DNA of 64,000 nt from Staphylococcus rostri. Lineage in GTDB: Bacteria; Bacillota; Bacilli; Staphylococcales; Staphylococcaceae. This document shows positions 8,852 through 20,309 of this stretch, piece by piece. Below the pieces are notes generated by a model, which saw only the letters and a program-made list of their open reading frames with translations, ran no database searches and was not told where the DNA came from. A program made the translations under genes and the position numbers. How positions within the stretch are numbered: position 1 is the stretch's first letter; each line of letters starts with the position of its first letter. The stretch covers positions 1 through 64,000 of the forward strand of contig NZ_PPRF01000014.1 in assembly GCF_002902145.1 (NCBI RefSeq), written 5' to 3'.

Positions 8852-11800
8852 AAGAAATGATATTCAAACAATTCTTGTGATTGGTTCAGGGCCAATCATT
8901 ATCGGTCAAGCAGCGGAATTCGACTACGCGGGAACACAAGCGTGTCTCGCCTTAAAAGAAGAAGGATACCGTGTCATCCTTGTGAACTCAAACCCGGCAA
9001 CGATTATGACGGATAAAGAAATTGCCGATAAAGTATATATTGAGCCACTTACACACGACTTTATCGCACGTATTATCCGCAAAGAACAACCGGATGCATT
9101 GTTGCCAACACTTGGTGGACAAACTGGTCTGAATATGGCAATTGAACTGCATGAAAGTGGTGTGCTTGAATCGAACAATGTGCAACTGCTTGGAACGGAG
9201 CTTGCGTCGATTAATCAGGCGGAAGATAGAGAGTTATTCCGTGCGTTAATGAACGACTTGAATGTACCAGTACCTGAAAGTGACATTGTTAATACGTTGG
9301 AACAAGCTTTTGCGTTTAAAGAACAAGTGGGCTACCCATTAATCGTACGTCCTGCCTTTACAATGGGTGGTACTGGCGGCGGTATTTGTTACAATGACGA
9401 AGAATTACATGAAGTCGTATCGAATGGTTTGAAATACAGCCCGGCGACACAATGTTTAATCGAAAAATCAATCGCAGGTTACAAAGAGATTGAGTATGAA
9501 GTAATGCGTGACAAAAACGATAACGCAATCGTTGTATGTAACATGGAAAATATCGACCCGGTTGGGATCCATACGGGAGACTCGGTTGTTGTAGCACCAA
9601 GCCAAACATTGTCTGACGTTGAATACCAAATGTTACGTGATGTGTCATTAAAAGTGATTCGCGCGTTAGGTATAGAAGGGGGATGTAACGTACAACTTGC
9701 GTTAGATCCACATTCAATGAACTACTACATTATCGAAGTGAACCCACGTGTATCACGTTCATCAGCCCTTGCATCTAAAGCGACAGGTTATCCGATTGCG
9801 AAACTTGCGGCGAAAATCGCAGTAGGTATGACATTGGATGAGATGAAAAACCCAGTAACGGGAACGTCTTACGCGGCATTTGAACCAAGTTTAGACTATG
9901 TGGTATCAAAAATCCCACGTTTCCCATTCGATAAGTTTGAAAAAGGGGAACGCGAACTCGGTACGCAAATGAAGGCGACAGGGGAAGTCATGTCAATCGG
10001 TCGCACATACGAAGAATCACTTTTAAAAGCGATTCGTTCACTTGAATACGGCGTGCACCACTTAGGCTTGCCAAATGGCGAATCATTCGACCTTGATTAC
10101 ATTAAAAAACGTATCGAAGCACAAGACGATGAACGCCTGTTCTTTATCGGAGAAGCGATTCGACGTGGTACGACTTTAGAAGAATTGCATGAAATGACAA
10201 AAATCGACTACTTCTTCTTGCATAAATTTAAAAACATCATTGATATTGAACATACGTTAAAAGCACATAAAGGCGATGTCGACTACTTGAAATTGGCAAA
10301 ACGATACGGTTTCAGTGATCGCACCATTGCACACCGCTTCGAAATGACAGAAGCAGAAGTTGCAGCATTACGTGAACAACACGGTATTAAGCCGGTTTAC
10401 AAAATGGTAGATACGTGTGCGGCAGAGTTTGAATCAGCAACGCCATATTACTACGGCACGTATGAAGAAGAAAATGAATCCATCGTCACAGAAAAAGAAA
10501 AGATTATCGTACTTGGTTCTGGACCTATCCGTATTGGTCAAGGTGTGGAGTTCGACTACGCGACGGTACACGCGGTATGGGCGATTCAAAACGCAGGTTA
10601 CGAAGCAATTATCGTGAACAATAACCCGGAAACGGTATCGACAGACTTCTCAATTTCGGACAAATTGTATTTTGAACCGTTAACAGAAGAAGATGTGATG
10701 AACATTATCGACCTTGAACAGCCAAAAGGTGTTGTCGTACAATTCGGTGGTCAAACGGCAATTAACTTAGCAGACAAGCTCGCGAAACACGGCGTTAAAA
10801 TCCTCGGTACCTCTTTAGAAGACTTGAACCGTGCGGAAGACCGTAAAGAGTTTGAAGCGTTGTTACGCAATATTGATGTCCCACAACCAAAAGGGAAAAC
10901 AGCAACGTCAGCACAAGAAGCGTTAGATAACGCGCGTGAAATTGGCTACCCTGTTGTCGTACGTCCATCATACGTACTAGGCGGTCGTGCGATGGAAATT
11001 GTGTACAACGATGATGAATTGCACAACTACATGACAGAAGCGGTAAAAGCAAGTCCAGATCATCCGGTACTTGTTGACCGTTACTTAACAGGTAAAGAAA
11101 TTGAAGTCGATGCGATTTGCGACGGAGAAACAGTGATTATCCCAGGTATTATGGAACATATCGAACGTGCAGGTGTTCACTCAGGTGACTCAATTGCGGT
11201 ATACCCACCACAAACATTGTCACAAGCTGAGATTGATACATTAGAAGCATACACAATCAAACTTGCAAAGGGCTTAAACATTGTCGGTTTGATTAACATT
11301 CAATTTGTCCTTGCACATGATGGCGTCTATGTTTTAGAAGTAAACCCACGTGCGAGTCGTACAGTACCATTCCTAAGTAAGATTACAGGTATCCAAATGG
11401 CACAATTGGCAATGCGCGCGATTATGGGCGAAAAGCTAGCAGAACTTGGCTTTGAACAAGGTGTCCAACCATATCAAGAAGGCGTGTTTGTGAAAGCACC
11501 GGTATTCAGCTTTAATAAATTGAAAAATGTCGACATTACACTTGGACCTGAGATGAAATCAACGGGTGAAGTCATGGGGCGTGACTTAACGCTTGAGAAG
11601 GCATTATTCAAAGGCTTAACAGCTGCAGGTATGACGGTAAAAGATTACGGTACAGCGTTGATTACTGTGAGTGATAAAGACAAAGATGAAATGGTTAAAA
11701 TCGCACAACGTCTGAACGCAGTCGGCTACAAAATTATTGCGACTGCAGGTACCGCACGCAAATTAGCAGAACATGATATTAAAGTGGAGACAGTTGGCAA

Positions 11801-12017
11801 AATCGGTGGTCACGATGATTTAATTTCAAAAATTCAAGCTGGCGATGTTCAAATTGTCATTAATACGATGACAAAAGGTAAAACAATCGAACGTGATGGT
11901 TTCCAAATCCGTCGTACATCAGTAGAGAACGGCGTACCATGTTTGACATCATTAGATACAGCAAATGCATTAACGAACGTGATTGAGAGTATGACATTTT
12001 CAATGCGTAATATGTAG
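8844..12017 (+). CDS. carB: carbamoyl-phosphate synthase, large subunit
   Basis: CarB makes carbamoyl phosphate from bicarbonate, ammonia and two ATP. The 1057-residue length is standard. Two homologous ATP-grasp halves can be seen, beginning with [12 protein letters not shown] near residue 11 and [12 protein letters not shown] near 554. The two lid/active-site blocks are [12 protein letters not shown] near 169 and [12 protein letters not shown] near 710, and both halves end in EVNPR. An MGS-like allosteric domain follows about residue 930, containing IATAGTA. Its stop codon forms part of the ribosome site of pyrK (TAGGAGGG). Confidence 0.97.
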   Translation: MPKRNDIQTILVIGSGPIIIGQAAEFDYAGTQACLALKEEGYRVILVNSNPATIMTDKEIADKVYIEPLTHDFIARIIRKEQPDALLPTLGGQTGLNMAIELHESGVLESNNVQLLGTELASINQAEDRELFRALMNDLNVPVPESDIVNTLEQAFAFKEQVGYPLIVRPAFTMGGTGGGICYNDEELHEVVSNGLKYSPATQCLIEKSIAGYKEIEYEVMRDKNDNAIVVCNMENIDPVGIHTGDSVVVAPSQTLSDVEYQMLRDVSLKVIRALGIEGGCNVQLALDPHSMNYYIIEVNPRVSRSSALASKATGYPIAKLAAKIAVGMTLDEMKNPVTGTSYAAFEPSLDYVVSKIPRFPFDKFEKGERELGTQMKATGEVMSIGRTYEESLLKAIRSLEYGVHHLGLPNGESFDLDYIKKRIEAQDDERLFFIGEAIRRGTTLEELHEMTKIDYFFLHKFKNIIDIEHTLKAHKGDVDYLKLAKRYGFSDRTIAHRFEMTEAEVAALREQHGIKPVYKMVDTCAAEFESATPYYYGTYEEENESIVTEKEKIIVLGSGPIRIGQGVEFDYATVHAVWAIQNAGYEAIIVNNNPETVSTDFSISDKLYFEPLTEEDVMNIIDLEQPKGVVVQFGGQTAINLADKLAKHGVKILGTSLEDLNRAEDRKEFEALLRNIDVPQPKGKTATSAQEALDNAREIGYPVVVRPSYVLGGRAMEIVYNDDELHNYMTEAVKASPDHPVLVDRYLTGKEIEVDAICDGETVIIPGIMEHIERAGVHSGDSIAVYPPQTLSQAEIDTLEAYTIKLAKGLNIVGLINIQFVLAHDGVYVLEVNPRASRTVPFLSKITGIQMAQLAMRAIMGEKLAELGFEQGVQPYQEGVFVKAPVFSFNKLKNVDITLGPEMKSTGEVMGRDLTLEKALFKGLTAAGMTVKDYGTALITVSDKDKDEMVKIAQRLNAVGYKIIATAGTARKLAEHDIKVETVGKIGGHDDLISKIQAGDVQIVINTMTKGKTIERDGFQIRRTSVENGVPCLTSLDTANALTNVIESMTFSMRNM

Positions 12018-12031
12018 GAGGGACGAAAGCG

Positions 12032-13713
<1,682 letters not shown>

Positions 13714-14409
13714 ATGAAACAAACACCGATTATCGCATTAGATTTTGCGACGAAGGACGAAGTGATGACGTTTTTAGCGAAGTTTGACACGCCGTTGTTT
13801 GTGAAGATTGGCATGGAGCTGTTTTATCAAACGGGTCCAGCGCTACTAGAGGAAATCAAACAACAAGGGCATGACATTTTCTTAGACTTGAAACTCCATG
13901 ACATTCCTAACACAGTAGGCAAGGCGATGGAGGGGCTTGGTCGTTTGAATGTCGACCTTGTGAACGTTCATGCGGCAGGTGGCTCGGTCATGATGCAGCG
14001 TGCCGTAGAAGGGTTACGTAGCACCAACCCTGATACGAAAATTATTGCGGTGACACAGCTGACATCGACAACAGAAGATCAATTACATCATGAACAGAAG
14101 ATTGATATGTCGATGGAAGAAGCGGTATGTCATTACGCGAAATTGGCACAGACATCAGGGTTGGACGGAGTGGTGTGTTCACCACTTGAAGCGGCTGCGA
14201 TAACGGAGCACTGTGGCCCGTCGTTCTTGAAGGTGACACCAGGTGTGCGTCCGGCGAATGCAGACGTGAACGATCAGAAGCGTGTGACGACACCGGAGCA
14301 GGCGAGACAGCTCGGGTCGACGCATATTGTTGTAGGTAGACCGATTACACAAAGCAGTGATCCGGTCGCAAGTTATCATCAAATTACAGAAAGTTGGTTA
14401 GGCGAATAA
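13714..14409 (+). CDS. pyrF: orotidine 5'-phosphate decarboxylase
   Basis: PyrF decarboxylates OMP to UMP. The 231 residues hold the strictly conserved Asp-Lys-x-x-Asp catalytic array in [12 protein letters not shown] (about residues 58-69). IALDFAT sits at the N terminus and the phosphate loop TPGVRP near 181, with VGRPIT near 209. The ATG follows the pyrD stop with no gap; GGAGGACATAG at the pyrD end acts as ribosome site. The stop overlaps the pyrE ATG by one base. Confidence 0.97.
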   Translation: MKQTPIIALDFATKDEVMTFLAKFDTPLFVKIGMELFYQTGPALLEEIKQQGHDIFLDLKLHDIPNTVGKAMEGLGRLNVDLVNVHAAGGSVMMQRAVEGLRSTNPDTKIIAVTQLTSTTEDQLHHEQKIDMSMEEAVCHYAKLAQTSGLDGVVCSPLEAAAITEHCGPSFLKVTPGVRPANADVNDQKRVTTPEQARQLGSTHIVVGRPITQSSDPVASYHQITESWLGE

Positions 14410-15017
14410 TGGTAAAATCAATTGCACAATCGTTATTAGATATTGAAGCGGTCTCTTTATCACCCAATGACATGTTTACTTGGAGCTCAGGTATTAAATC
14501 TCCAATTTATTGCGACAACCGTGTTACGTTAGGTTATCCAGCAGTACGTGAAGCGATTCGTGATGGTTTAATTGACTTGATTCAACAGCACTTCCCAGAG
14601 GTGGAAATCGTCTCAGGCACAGCAACAGCAGGCATTCCACACGCAGCGTATGTATCTGACAAAATGGGCTTACCGATGAACTATGTTCGTTCAAAAAGCA
14701 AAAGTCACGGGAAACAAAATCAAATTGAAGGCGCGAATAGTAAAGGGAAAAAAGTCGTCGTGATTGAAGACTTAATCTCAACAGGTGGCTCATCCATTAC
14801 AGCGGTAGAAGCATTGCGCGAAGCAGGTGCAGAAGTATTAGGTGTTGTCGCCATCTTCACTTATGGTCTACAAAAAGCCGACGTTATGTTTGGTGATGCA
14901 GGCGTACCATTCTACATATTAAGCAACTATGATGAGTTGATTGAAGTGGCAGAAGCACAAGGTAAGATTACTGCGAACGATATTGAAACACTCGTATCAT
15001 GGCGCAACCAATTATAG
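14409..15017 (+). CDS. pyrE: orotate phosphoribosyltransferase
   Basis: PyrE couples orotate to PRPP. The ATG at 14409 overlaps the pyrF stop, giving 202 residues; the upstream TTG at 14394 would add five residues without a better ribosome site. The PRPP loop [13 protein letters not shown] (about residues 114-126) and the flexible catalytic loop [15 protein letters not shown] near 93-107 are intact. It is the last operon gene, followed 11 bases later by a strong terminator. Confidence 0.97.
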   Translation: MVKSIAQSLLDIEAVSLSPNDMFTWSSGIKSPIYCDNRVTLGYPAVREAIRDGLIDLIQQHFPEVEIVSGTATAGIPHAAYVSDKMGLPMNYVRSKSKSHGKQNQIEGANSKGKKVVVIEDLISTGGSSITAVEALREAGAEVLGVVAIFTYGLQKADVMFGDAGVPFYILSNYDELIEVAEAQGKITANDIETLVSWRNQL

Positions 15018-15028
15018 AATAGATAAAA

Positions 15029-15069
15029 AAACGCTAAACGCATAAGAAAAAATGCGCTTAGCGTTTTAA
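15029..15069 (+). terminator. pyr operon terminator
   Basis: AAACGCTAAACGCAT (15029-15043) pairs with ATGCGCTTAGCGTTT (15052-15066) with one mismatch around an 8-base loop, followed by a short T-rich stretch. The hairpin is 2 bases from the marR promoter palindrome. Confidence 0.88.
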
Positions 15070-15070
15070 T

Positions 15071-15106
15071 TTGACATATAGTACACCTAGGTGTACTATA
15101 TGTCAA
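15071..15106 (+). promoter_or_regulatory. perfect 36-bp palindrome containing the marR promoter (operator)
   Basis: Bases 15071-15088 are exactly reverse-complementary to 15089-15106, centred on ACCTAGGT. The left arm begins with TTGACA (-35). The right arm supplies TACTAT (15094-15099) as the -10, exactly 17 bases on, so both promoter boxes are inside the palindrome. Its last bases touch the ribosome site AAGGAGG of the MarR gene. A MarR-family dimer bound here would block RNA polymerase completely. Autorepression of the two-gene unit is inferred from geometry. Confidence 0.85.
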
Positions 15107-15117
15107 AGGAGGTTAAT

Positions 15118-15552
15118 ATGGATAAACACAGTTTTGAACAATTTAATGAAATGCATTTAACCTTTATCAAGGTAAATCAGTTAATAAATGAAGTGATTGA
15201 AGAACAAAATATTAATATTTCACGTGAACAATTAGGCGTCTTCAAGTTGTTACTTAAGCATAAACAATTACCTTTAAAAACAATCGCAGAGAAGCAAGGC
15301 GTTTTTAAGACAGCTGTTTCTAAGCGCATCAAAAAGCTTGAAGAAAGAGGCTTTGTGAAGCGACTAGATTCATCAGATAAAAGAGAAAAAGTAATTGCGC
15401 TTACAGATGAAGGTTTAACATTTTATGAAGAAAGACAACAAATATTATATGAAGGCTTTATGAAGAAGTTAAATTTAGATGAAGCACAAGCACGTTTATT
15501 TTTTTCATATATGCATGAAGTAAATCAATTGATTAATCAAGGAGAGAAATAG
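15118..15552 (+). CDS. MarR-family transcriptional regulator
   Basis: This 144-residue winged-helix regulator has the recognition region LPLKTIAEKQGVFKTAVSKRIKKLEERGFVKR (here split: the helix-turn-helix spans about residues 51-75) and a wing at SSDKREKVIALTD (about 81-93), with helical dimerisation ends. The ATG at 15118 follows AAAGGAGG. The longer frame from the GTG at 15091 would translate the operator and is rejected. It precedes the metallohydrolase gene by 2 bases, and the pair has its own palindromic promoter and a terminator, so it is an autonomous regulator-enzyme unit. Such regulators release DNA on binding a small molecule or on thiol oxidation; there is no Cys in this chain, which argues for ligand sensing. 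The ligand is unknown. Confidence 0.9.
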   Translation: MDKHSFEQFNEMHLTFIKVNQLINEVIEEQNINISREQLGVFKLLLKHKQLPLKTIAEKQGVFKTAVSKRIKKLEERGFVKRLDSSDKREKVIALTDEGLTFYEERQQILYEGFMKKLNLDEAQARLFFSYMHEVNQLINQGEK

Positions 15553-15554
15553 AT

Positions 15555-16379
15555 ATGACTGACCAAATTAAAATTCACATCCTACATACAGGGGAAGTGA
15601 TCGTTGACGAAGCATTACCATTTGGCTACGAATCCAATCGACCACTTGCATGGACCGGGCTTTTCCGTTCTAAAAAACATCAAATTAGTATTCCGGTTTC
15701 TGTATATTTAATCGAACATCCTAAAGGGTTGATTTTAATTGATACAGGATGGCACACGGATAATAGAACAAAACAAATCAGAAACTTATCATTCCAATAT
15801 CCTGTCAATAAAGCAGATCTTCCAGAAGGTCAAGCCGTACATGAACAATTAAAGAAACTGGGCTATGAACCGAAAGATATTGATTATGTGTTAATGAGTC
15901 ATATGCATTGTGACCATGCTGACGGATTACGCCATGTTAAAGATGCTAAAAAGATTCTATTAAGTGAACCAGAATATAAGGCGATTAAAAAAGACAAAAT
16001 GCATTATCTTGCACATGAATGGAAAGGCGTGACGCTCAATACTTTCCCATTCTCTCATACTGGATTGGGACCAAAAGGGTATTCATTCGACTTATTTGGC
16101 GATGGCACAATACAATTGATTTGGTGTCCAGGTCATAGTAAAGGGCTATGTGCAACGATGGTTAAGCGTGAGAAAGATGACCGCTTTGTATTACTCGCTG
16201 CTGATGTAGGTTATGCCAATAAATCATGGGAAGAAAATATTTTACCTGGTGTTTTAGATAATAAAAAAGAGGCACAAGCTTCATTGAACTGGGTACGTCA
16301 AAAAGCAGCAGATGAAAATTGTATAGAATCTTTAGCAAACCATGACGCTGAAACAAAACCACATACGATTGTATTATAA
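15555..16379 (+). CDS. metallo-beta-lactamase-fold hydrolase, N-acyl homoserine lactonase family
   Basis: The 274-residue protein has the complete dinuclear-metal set of the lactonase branch. SHMHCDHADG gives His116, His118, Asp120 and His121; His194 lies in CPGHSKG, Asp217 in LLAADVGY and His263 in ANHDAE. LIDTGW near 61-66 is the usual preceding strand. The family (AiiA/AttM-like) opens lactone rings, including quorum signals of Gram-negative bacteria, but many members act on other esters or lactones. Staphylococci make no acyl homoserine lactones, so a competitor's signal, a dietary lactone or an unrelated ester are all possible substrates. It is cotranscribed with the MarR gene. Fold and metal site are secure; substrate is not. 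Confidence 0.85.
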   Translation: MTDQIKIHILHTGEVIVDEALPFGYESNRPLAWTGLFRSKKHQISIPVSVYLIEHPKGLILIDTGWHTDNRTKQIRNLSFQYPVNKADLPEGQAVHEQLKKLGYEPKDIDYVLMSHMHCDHADGLRHVKDAKKILLSEPEYKAIKKDKMHYLAHEWKGVTLNTFPFSHTGLGPKGYSFDLFGDGTIQLIWCPGHSKGLCATMVKREKDDRFVLLAADVGYANKSWEENILPGVLDNKKEAQASLNWVRQKAADENCIESLANHDAETKPHTIVL

Positions 16380-16385
16380 CGATGT

Positions 16386-16416
16386 AAAAAAGACCCCCGA
16401 TATGGTGGTCTTTTTT
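16386..16416. terminator. bidirectional terminator
   Basis: AAAAAAGACC (16386-16395) pairs with GGTCTTTTTT (16407-16416), flanked by A and T runs on either side. It serves the lactonase gene on the plus strand and the VOC gene on the minus strand. Confidence 0.9.
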
Positions 16417-16431
16417 GGTTCACACATATTA

Positions 16432-16845
16432 TTATTTTTGTGTTTCGGGTAAGGCGAGTTGGAAGTTCACGCCAAACTTGTCTTGCACCCATGCGAACTC
16501 ACGATATTGTGGTGGCATGGCTGTTTTCGGCATGAGAATGGCACCGCCGTCTTTCAAGCCATTGAATAGGCGTTCCATCTCAAAAACATCTTTAACGGTC
16601 ACGTACATTGACATGGCAGGTGTCATATCAATCGGTGCACCGTTGATATTGTCGATGGCCATAAACACTTGGTTGTTTAAAGTGAAAATGGCGTGTTGTA
16701 CTTTGCCTGCTTGTTCCGGGATACTGTCATCGTATTTGACCATTGTAATGATTTCACTGTCTTCAAATAAGGAAGTGTACTTGTTAATGGCCGCTTCCGC
16801 ATCACCATTAAACATTAAAAACGTCGTAATTTTAGGTATTTGCAT
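16432..16845 (-). CDS. VOC-family protein (PhnB / 3-demethylubiquinone methyltransferase-like fold)
   Basis: The 137-residue protein belongs to the small glyoxalase-fold group often misnamed 3-demethylubiquinone 3-methyltransferase. It has ITTFLMFNGDAEAA at the N terminus, NNQVFMAIDN near 56 and a C-terminal WVQDKFGVNFQLA, which is typical of the group. The ATG at 16845 follows AAAGGAGCATGTGTG; the longer frame to 16875 would run through that ribosome site. It is a single gene ending at the shared terminator. Substrate and reaction are unknown; such proteins can bind a metal and small hydrophobic ligands or give antibiotic resistance, but no evidence for either is seen here. Confidence 0.82.
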   Translation of the reverse strand: MQIPKITTFLMFNGDAEAAINKYTSLFEDSEIITMVKYDDSIPEQAGKVQHAIFTLNNQVFMAIDNINGAPIDMTPAMSMYVTVKDVFEMERLFNGLKDGGAILMPKTAMPPQYREFAWVQDKFGVNFQLALPETQK

Positions 16846-16950
16846 CACACATGCTCCTTTATGAATTATTTTCACGCGATAGGCTTATGCTTTTACTTCT
16901 GTATATAACCCGTTACAATAAAGTTAAATCATTTATGGAGGTTATGACTT

Positions 16951-17040
16951 ATGATTAGTATGCATTTTTTACTACCTATTTTAGCGATGTTAGTCGTATT
17001 TGGCGTTGGCTGGCTATTCGTACGCTGGTACTTAAAATAA
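16951..17040 (+). CDS. 29-residue hydrophobic peptide
   Basis: ATG at 16951 is preceded by ATGGAGGTTATGACTT, a good ribosome site. The product has Met-Ile-Ser-Met-His, then a single strongly hydrophobic segment (about residues 6-23) and ends in VRWYLK, fitting a one-pass membrane peptide with a basic end inside the cell. A TACAAT -10 lies at 16914-16919 with TTTTAC 17 bases upstream. Its stop is only 3 bases from the stop of the convergent rqcH gene. It could be a regulatory or toxin-like membrane peptide. No family is recognised; the call rests on ribosome site, promoter and composition. Confidence 0.55.
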   Translation: MISMHFLLPILAMLVVFGVGWLFVRWYLK

Positions 17041-17043
17041 AAC

Positions 17044-18747
17044 TTAAGATTCCGTACGCTTCAACGCTTGGATTTTATCATAATCCGGTGTCGCATAGCG
17101 TGTCTTCTGATTGTCATAGGTTACAAAGCCAGGTTTCGCACCGCTCGGCTTATGCACATGGCGAATTTGCGTGTAGTCAACAGGGATTTGTCCCGATTGA
17201 CCGGCTTTTGAAAAGTATGCCGCAATCATCGCAGCTTCATCAATCGTTTGTTCGGATGGGGCATCATTGAGAATAACAACATGACTCCCTGGAAAGTCTT
17301 TCGTATGGAACCAATAATGCGACTTTTGTGCACGCTTATTCGTTAAATAATCGTTCTGCTTGTTATTTTTACCAACAAGAATCGTGTCGCCATCTGTTGA
17401 TTGATAAGTTTGTAACTTAACCGCGGATGCTTTCTTTTTCTTGTGCTGTTTGCGCTGACGAATATAACCTTGCTCCGCCAATTCTTCACGGATTTCATCA
17501 ATATCATCTACTGTAATATGTGCCAGTTGCTGTTCGATATTTTCGAAATACTGGATATTCTCTTCCGTCAATTCAAGTTGATGTGTTAGTTCGCGCTCAC
17601 GTGTTTTCATACGATTGTATTGCTTGTAATAGTATTGCGCATTTTCGGCAGGGGACTTCATCGGATTTAACGGAATCGTCACTTGTTCCCCAGTATAATA
17701 GTTGAGCGCTTCTAATTCCTTATCGCCTTGTTTCAACTGATAAATGTTTGCGGTAATTAACTCGCCATACAGTTGTTGCATTTCCTTTTCCTGCGTACCT
17801 TGTTGTTCGTCAATCAGCTTGCTGCGTTTGTTTTGATACTTCTGTAATAACTGTTGAACAAGCTTCACAAGGTCATTGGCACGCTGTTTCACTCGGGCAC
17901 GTTCTCCACGTGCATCGTAAAAGCGGTCGAGCAGTTCATGTAATGACTCGTAGCGTACGACATCATCATCGAATTGTGCCAGTTCCATAAAGTAAAAATC
18001 TTCCTTGCCAGTTTCGTGATTTTTATGAAATACCGGAACGGGTGGTGCGTCGGTAGCTGCCATTACTTCGTCAAACGCTTCAGGTAACGTATGCGGCGTC
18101 ATAAAATGTCTTCTCGATACGATTTCCTTCGTGATGAGTGGCGAAAACCCTTCAAACGTCTGTAACAGTTGTCGGTCGATACGTCCCGCATTGAAGTCGA
18201 TGAACGGTAAAACGTCCGCTCCTTGATAGTCGTACGGATTGTGTTTATTTTGTGCTGGTGGTCCTTCATATTGGAAACCAGGCATGACAGTACGATACTG
18301 GTTCGTATTCGGCGTCAGATGTTTAAACCCTTCAATAATTTTATAATCCTGATTAACGAGAATTAAGTTACTATGTTTCCCCATAATTTCTAAAATAACT
18401 GTTCTATAAATTGTGTCGCCAATCTCGTCCTTGCTTTCGACATCAATTTCCACACGACGGTCGTTATCAATTTGGCGTATCGCACGCAAAATACCACCTT
18501 CTAAGTGCTTACGAAACACACGTGCAAACATCGGTGGTTCAAATGGATTATCATATTTTTTCGTTGTCAGGTGGATACGTGCGAAGTTAGGGTGAATCGA
18601 CAACAACAATTGATGGTTTTTGCGGTTTTGTCGAACAATCATCAGCACGGTATCATTTTCAGGCTGATTAATTTTGTGGATACGACCACCTACCAAACTT
18701 TGTAAATCAGCGACCATTTTTCTCGTAAAGAGGCCATCAAATGCCAT
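17044..18747 (-). CDS. rqcH: RqcH / NFACT-family ribosome rescue protein (FbpA-like)
   Basis: This Rqc2/RqcH homologue binds obstructed 50S subunits and adds C-terminal alanine tails to stalled peptides; in staphylococci it is often annotated as a fibronectin-binding protein. The 567 residues hold an NFACT-N domain with the Asp-Arg pair (D96-R97 in IDNDRRVEI) and a long helical coiled-coil middle (about 270-430). A C-terminal NFACT-R domain near 455-560 contains SHYWFHTKDFPGSHVV. The ATG at 18747 follows AAAGGTGG; the GTG at 18759 overlaps that site and is rejected. It lies divergent from gmk, as in S. aureus. Confidence 0.93.
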   Translation of the reverse strand: MAFDGLFTRKMVADLQSLVGGRIHKINQPENDTVLMIVRQNRKNHQLLLSIHPNFARIHLTTKKYDNPFEPPMFARVFRKHLEGGILRAIRQIDNDRRVEIDVESKDEIGDTIYRTVILEIMGKHSNLILVNQDYKIIEGFKHLTPNTNQYRTVMPGFQYEGPPAQNKHNPYDYQGADVLPFIDFNAGRIDRQLLQTFEGFSPLITKEIVSRRHFMTPHTLPEAFDEVMAATDAPPVPVFHKNHETGKEDFYFMELAQFDDDVVRYESLHELLDRFYDARGERARVKQRANDLVKLVQQLLQKYQNKRSKLIDEQQGTQEKEMQQLYGELITANIYQLKQGDKELEALNYYTGEQVTIPLNPMKSPAENAQYYYKQYNRMKTRERELTHQLELTEENIQYFENIEQQLAHITVDDIDEIREELAEQGYIRQRKQHKKKKASAVKLQTYQSTDGDTILVGKNNKQNDYLTNKRAQKSHYWFHTKDFPGSHVVILNDAPSEQTIDEAAMIAAYFSKAGQSGQIPVDYTQIRHVHKPSGAKPGFVTYDNQKTRYATPDYDKIQALKRTES

Positions 18748-19555
<808 letters not shown>

Positions 19556-19556
<1 letters not shown>

Positions 19557-19765
19557 TGTTATATCCACCGTTACATCAATTACAAGATAAAGTGAATTCA
19601 AAATACTTAATCGCAACTACTGCCGCTAAACGTGCACGAGAAATTCAAGAAAACCCTGAAGGCTTATTGTTAGATGATTATGTAAGCAAGAAAACAGTAG
19701 GGCGCGCACTTGAAGAAATGGCTGTAAGTAAAGTTGTGCCTAACGTAGACCTAAAAGATTATTAA
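19556..19765 (+). CDS. rpoZ: RNA polymerase omega subunit
   Basis: This 69-residue omega subunit has the conserved N-terminal helix with KYLIATTAAKRARE (about residues 16-29) that clamps beta-prime, and GRALEEM near 50. It helps assembly and stability of RNA polymerase. It is translationally coupled to gmk and followed by a terminator at 19781. In S. aureus coaBC comes directly after; here about 2 kb of accessory DNA intervenes. Confidence 0.96.
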
Positions 19766-19780
19766 GCATAAATGACTATG

Positions 19781-19814
19781 GACTTAGCTTGAGTAAAGAG
19801 CTAAGTCTTTTTTT
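19781..19814 (+). terminator. gmk-rpoZ terminator
   Basis: GACTTAGCT (19781-19789) pairs perfectly with AGCTAAGTC (19799-19807), followed by eight T. Confidence 0.93.
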
Positions 19815-19832
19815 ACCTTAATTTAGGCAGAA

Positions 19833-19991
19833 GAGGTTGGGACAAAAGCGTTTAGGATTTGAGCAGAACCGAACGATGAGCAAAATTGCTTTTCAAATTT
19901 TGCCGAAATCGTGGCAGTTCTGTCGAAAATCCTGCTTTTGGGACACCGTTTATCGGTTTCCCAGTGCTTAAATTTATTGTGTCCCAGCCCC
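19833..19991 (-). repeat. 159-bp intergenic repeat, inverted copy B
   Basis: This is the reverse complement of copy A at 1521-1679, with the same length and only a few substitutions, running from GAGGTTGGGACAAAAGCG to TGTCCCAGCCCC. It lies immediately after the rpoZ terminator at the left edge of the AbiE insertion. Confidence 0.9.
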
Positions 19992-20001
19992 GAAGAACAT
20001 T

Positions 20002-20059
20002 GAGGTTGGGACACCGTTTATCGGTTTTCCAGAACTTAATTTTATTATGTCCCAGCCCC
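20002..20059 (-). repeat. 58-bp internally deleted repeat copy
   Basis: It keeps both ends of the same family (GAGGTTGGGACA and TGTCCCAGCCCC) but lacks about 100 internal bases. It lies 10 bases from copy B in the same orientation. It could be a deletion derivative generated between internal GGGACA blocks. Confidence 0.8.
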
Positions 20060-20061
20060 AA

Positions 20062-20232
20062 GCAGATGAGGATTTGTATGACATCACTTTGGGTTTACTC
20101 GCTAAAGCGTTTGATGAAAGTATTGAGGATGTGTTTTCTAGAATTGAGGTTAAACGTTATACAGTTTTCTATCATTTACCAAAAGCGCGTACTTTGGTGG
20201 CAATTCTTTTGAAGGAATTAAATCCGAAATAG
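20062..20232 (+). pseudogene. C-terminal tail of an unidentified protein
   Basis: About 56 codons follow the repeat without a start of their own (the nearest ATG, at 20047, lies inside the repeat). They read as a coherent acidic-to-basic helical tail containing LYDITLGLLAKAFDESIEDV and ending ILLKELNPK. A long perfect terminator follows at once. This looks like the 3' end of a gene whose front was lost when the repeat arrived. I do not recognise the family. Its terminator and the AbiE pair may derive from the same incoming element. Confidence 0.45.
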
Positions 20233-20244
20233 TTGGTAAAAAAG

Positions 20245-20290
20245 AAATAAAATGCTAACATTTAACCGAAGTGTTAGCATTTTATTTCTG
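20245..20290 (+). terminator. long perfect hairpin terminator
   Basis: AAATAAAATGCTAACA (20245-20260) pairs without mismatch with 20272-20287 around an 11-base loop. A and T runs flank it on both sides, so it can work in either direction. It ends the upstream gene tail and lies 20 bases before the abiEi ATG. Confidence 0.88.
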
Positions 20291-20309
20291 ATGAAAGGAG
20301 AGTACTATT

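Noticed and set aside
16415-16864. 149-residue plus-strand frame opposite the VOC gene
   Set aside because: The minus strand has the recognised family, ribosome site and terminator placement.
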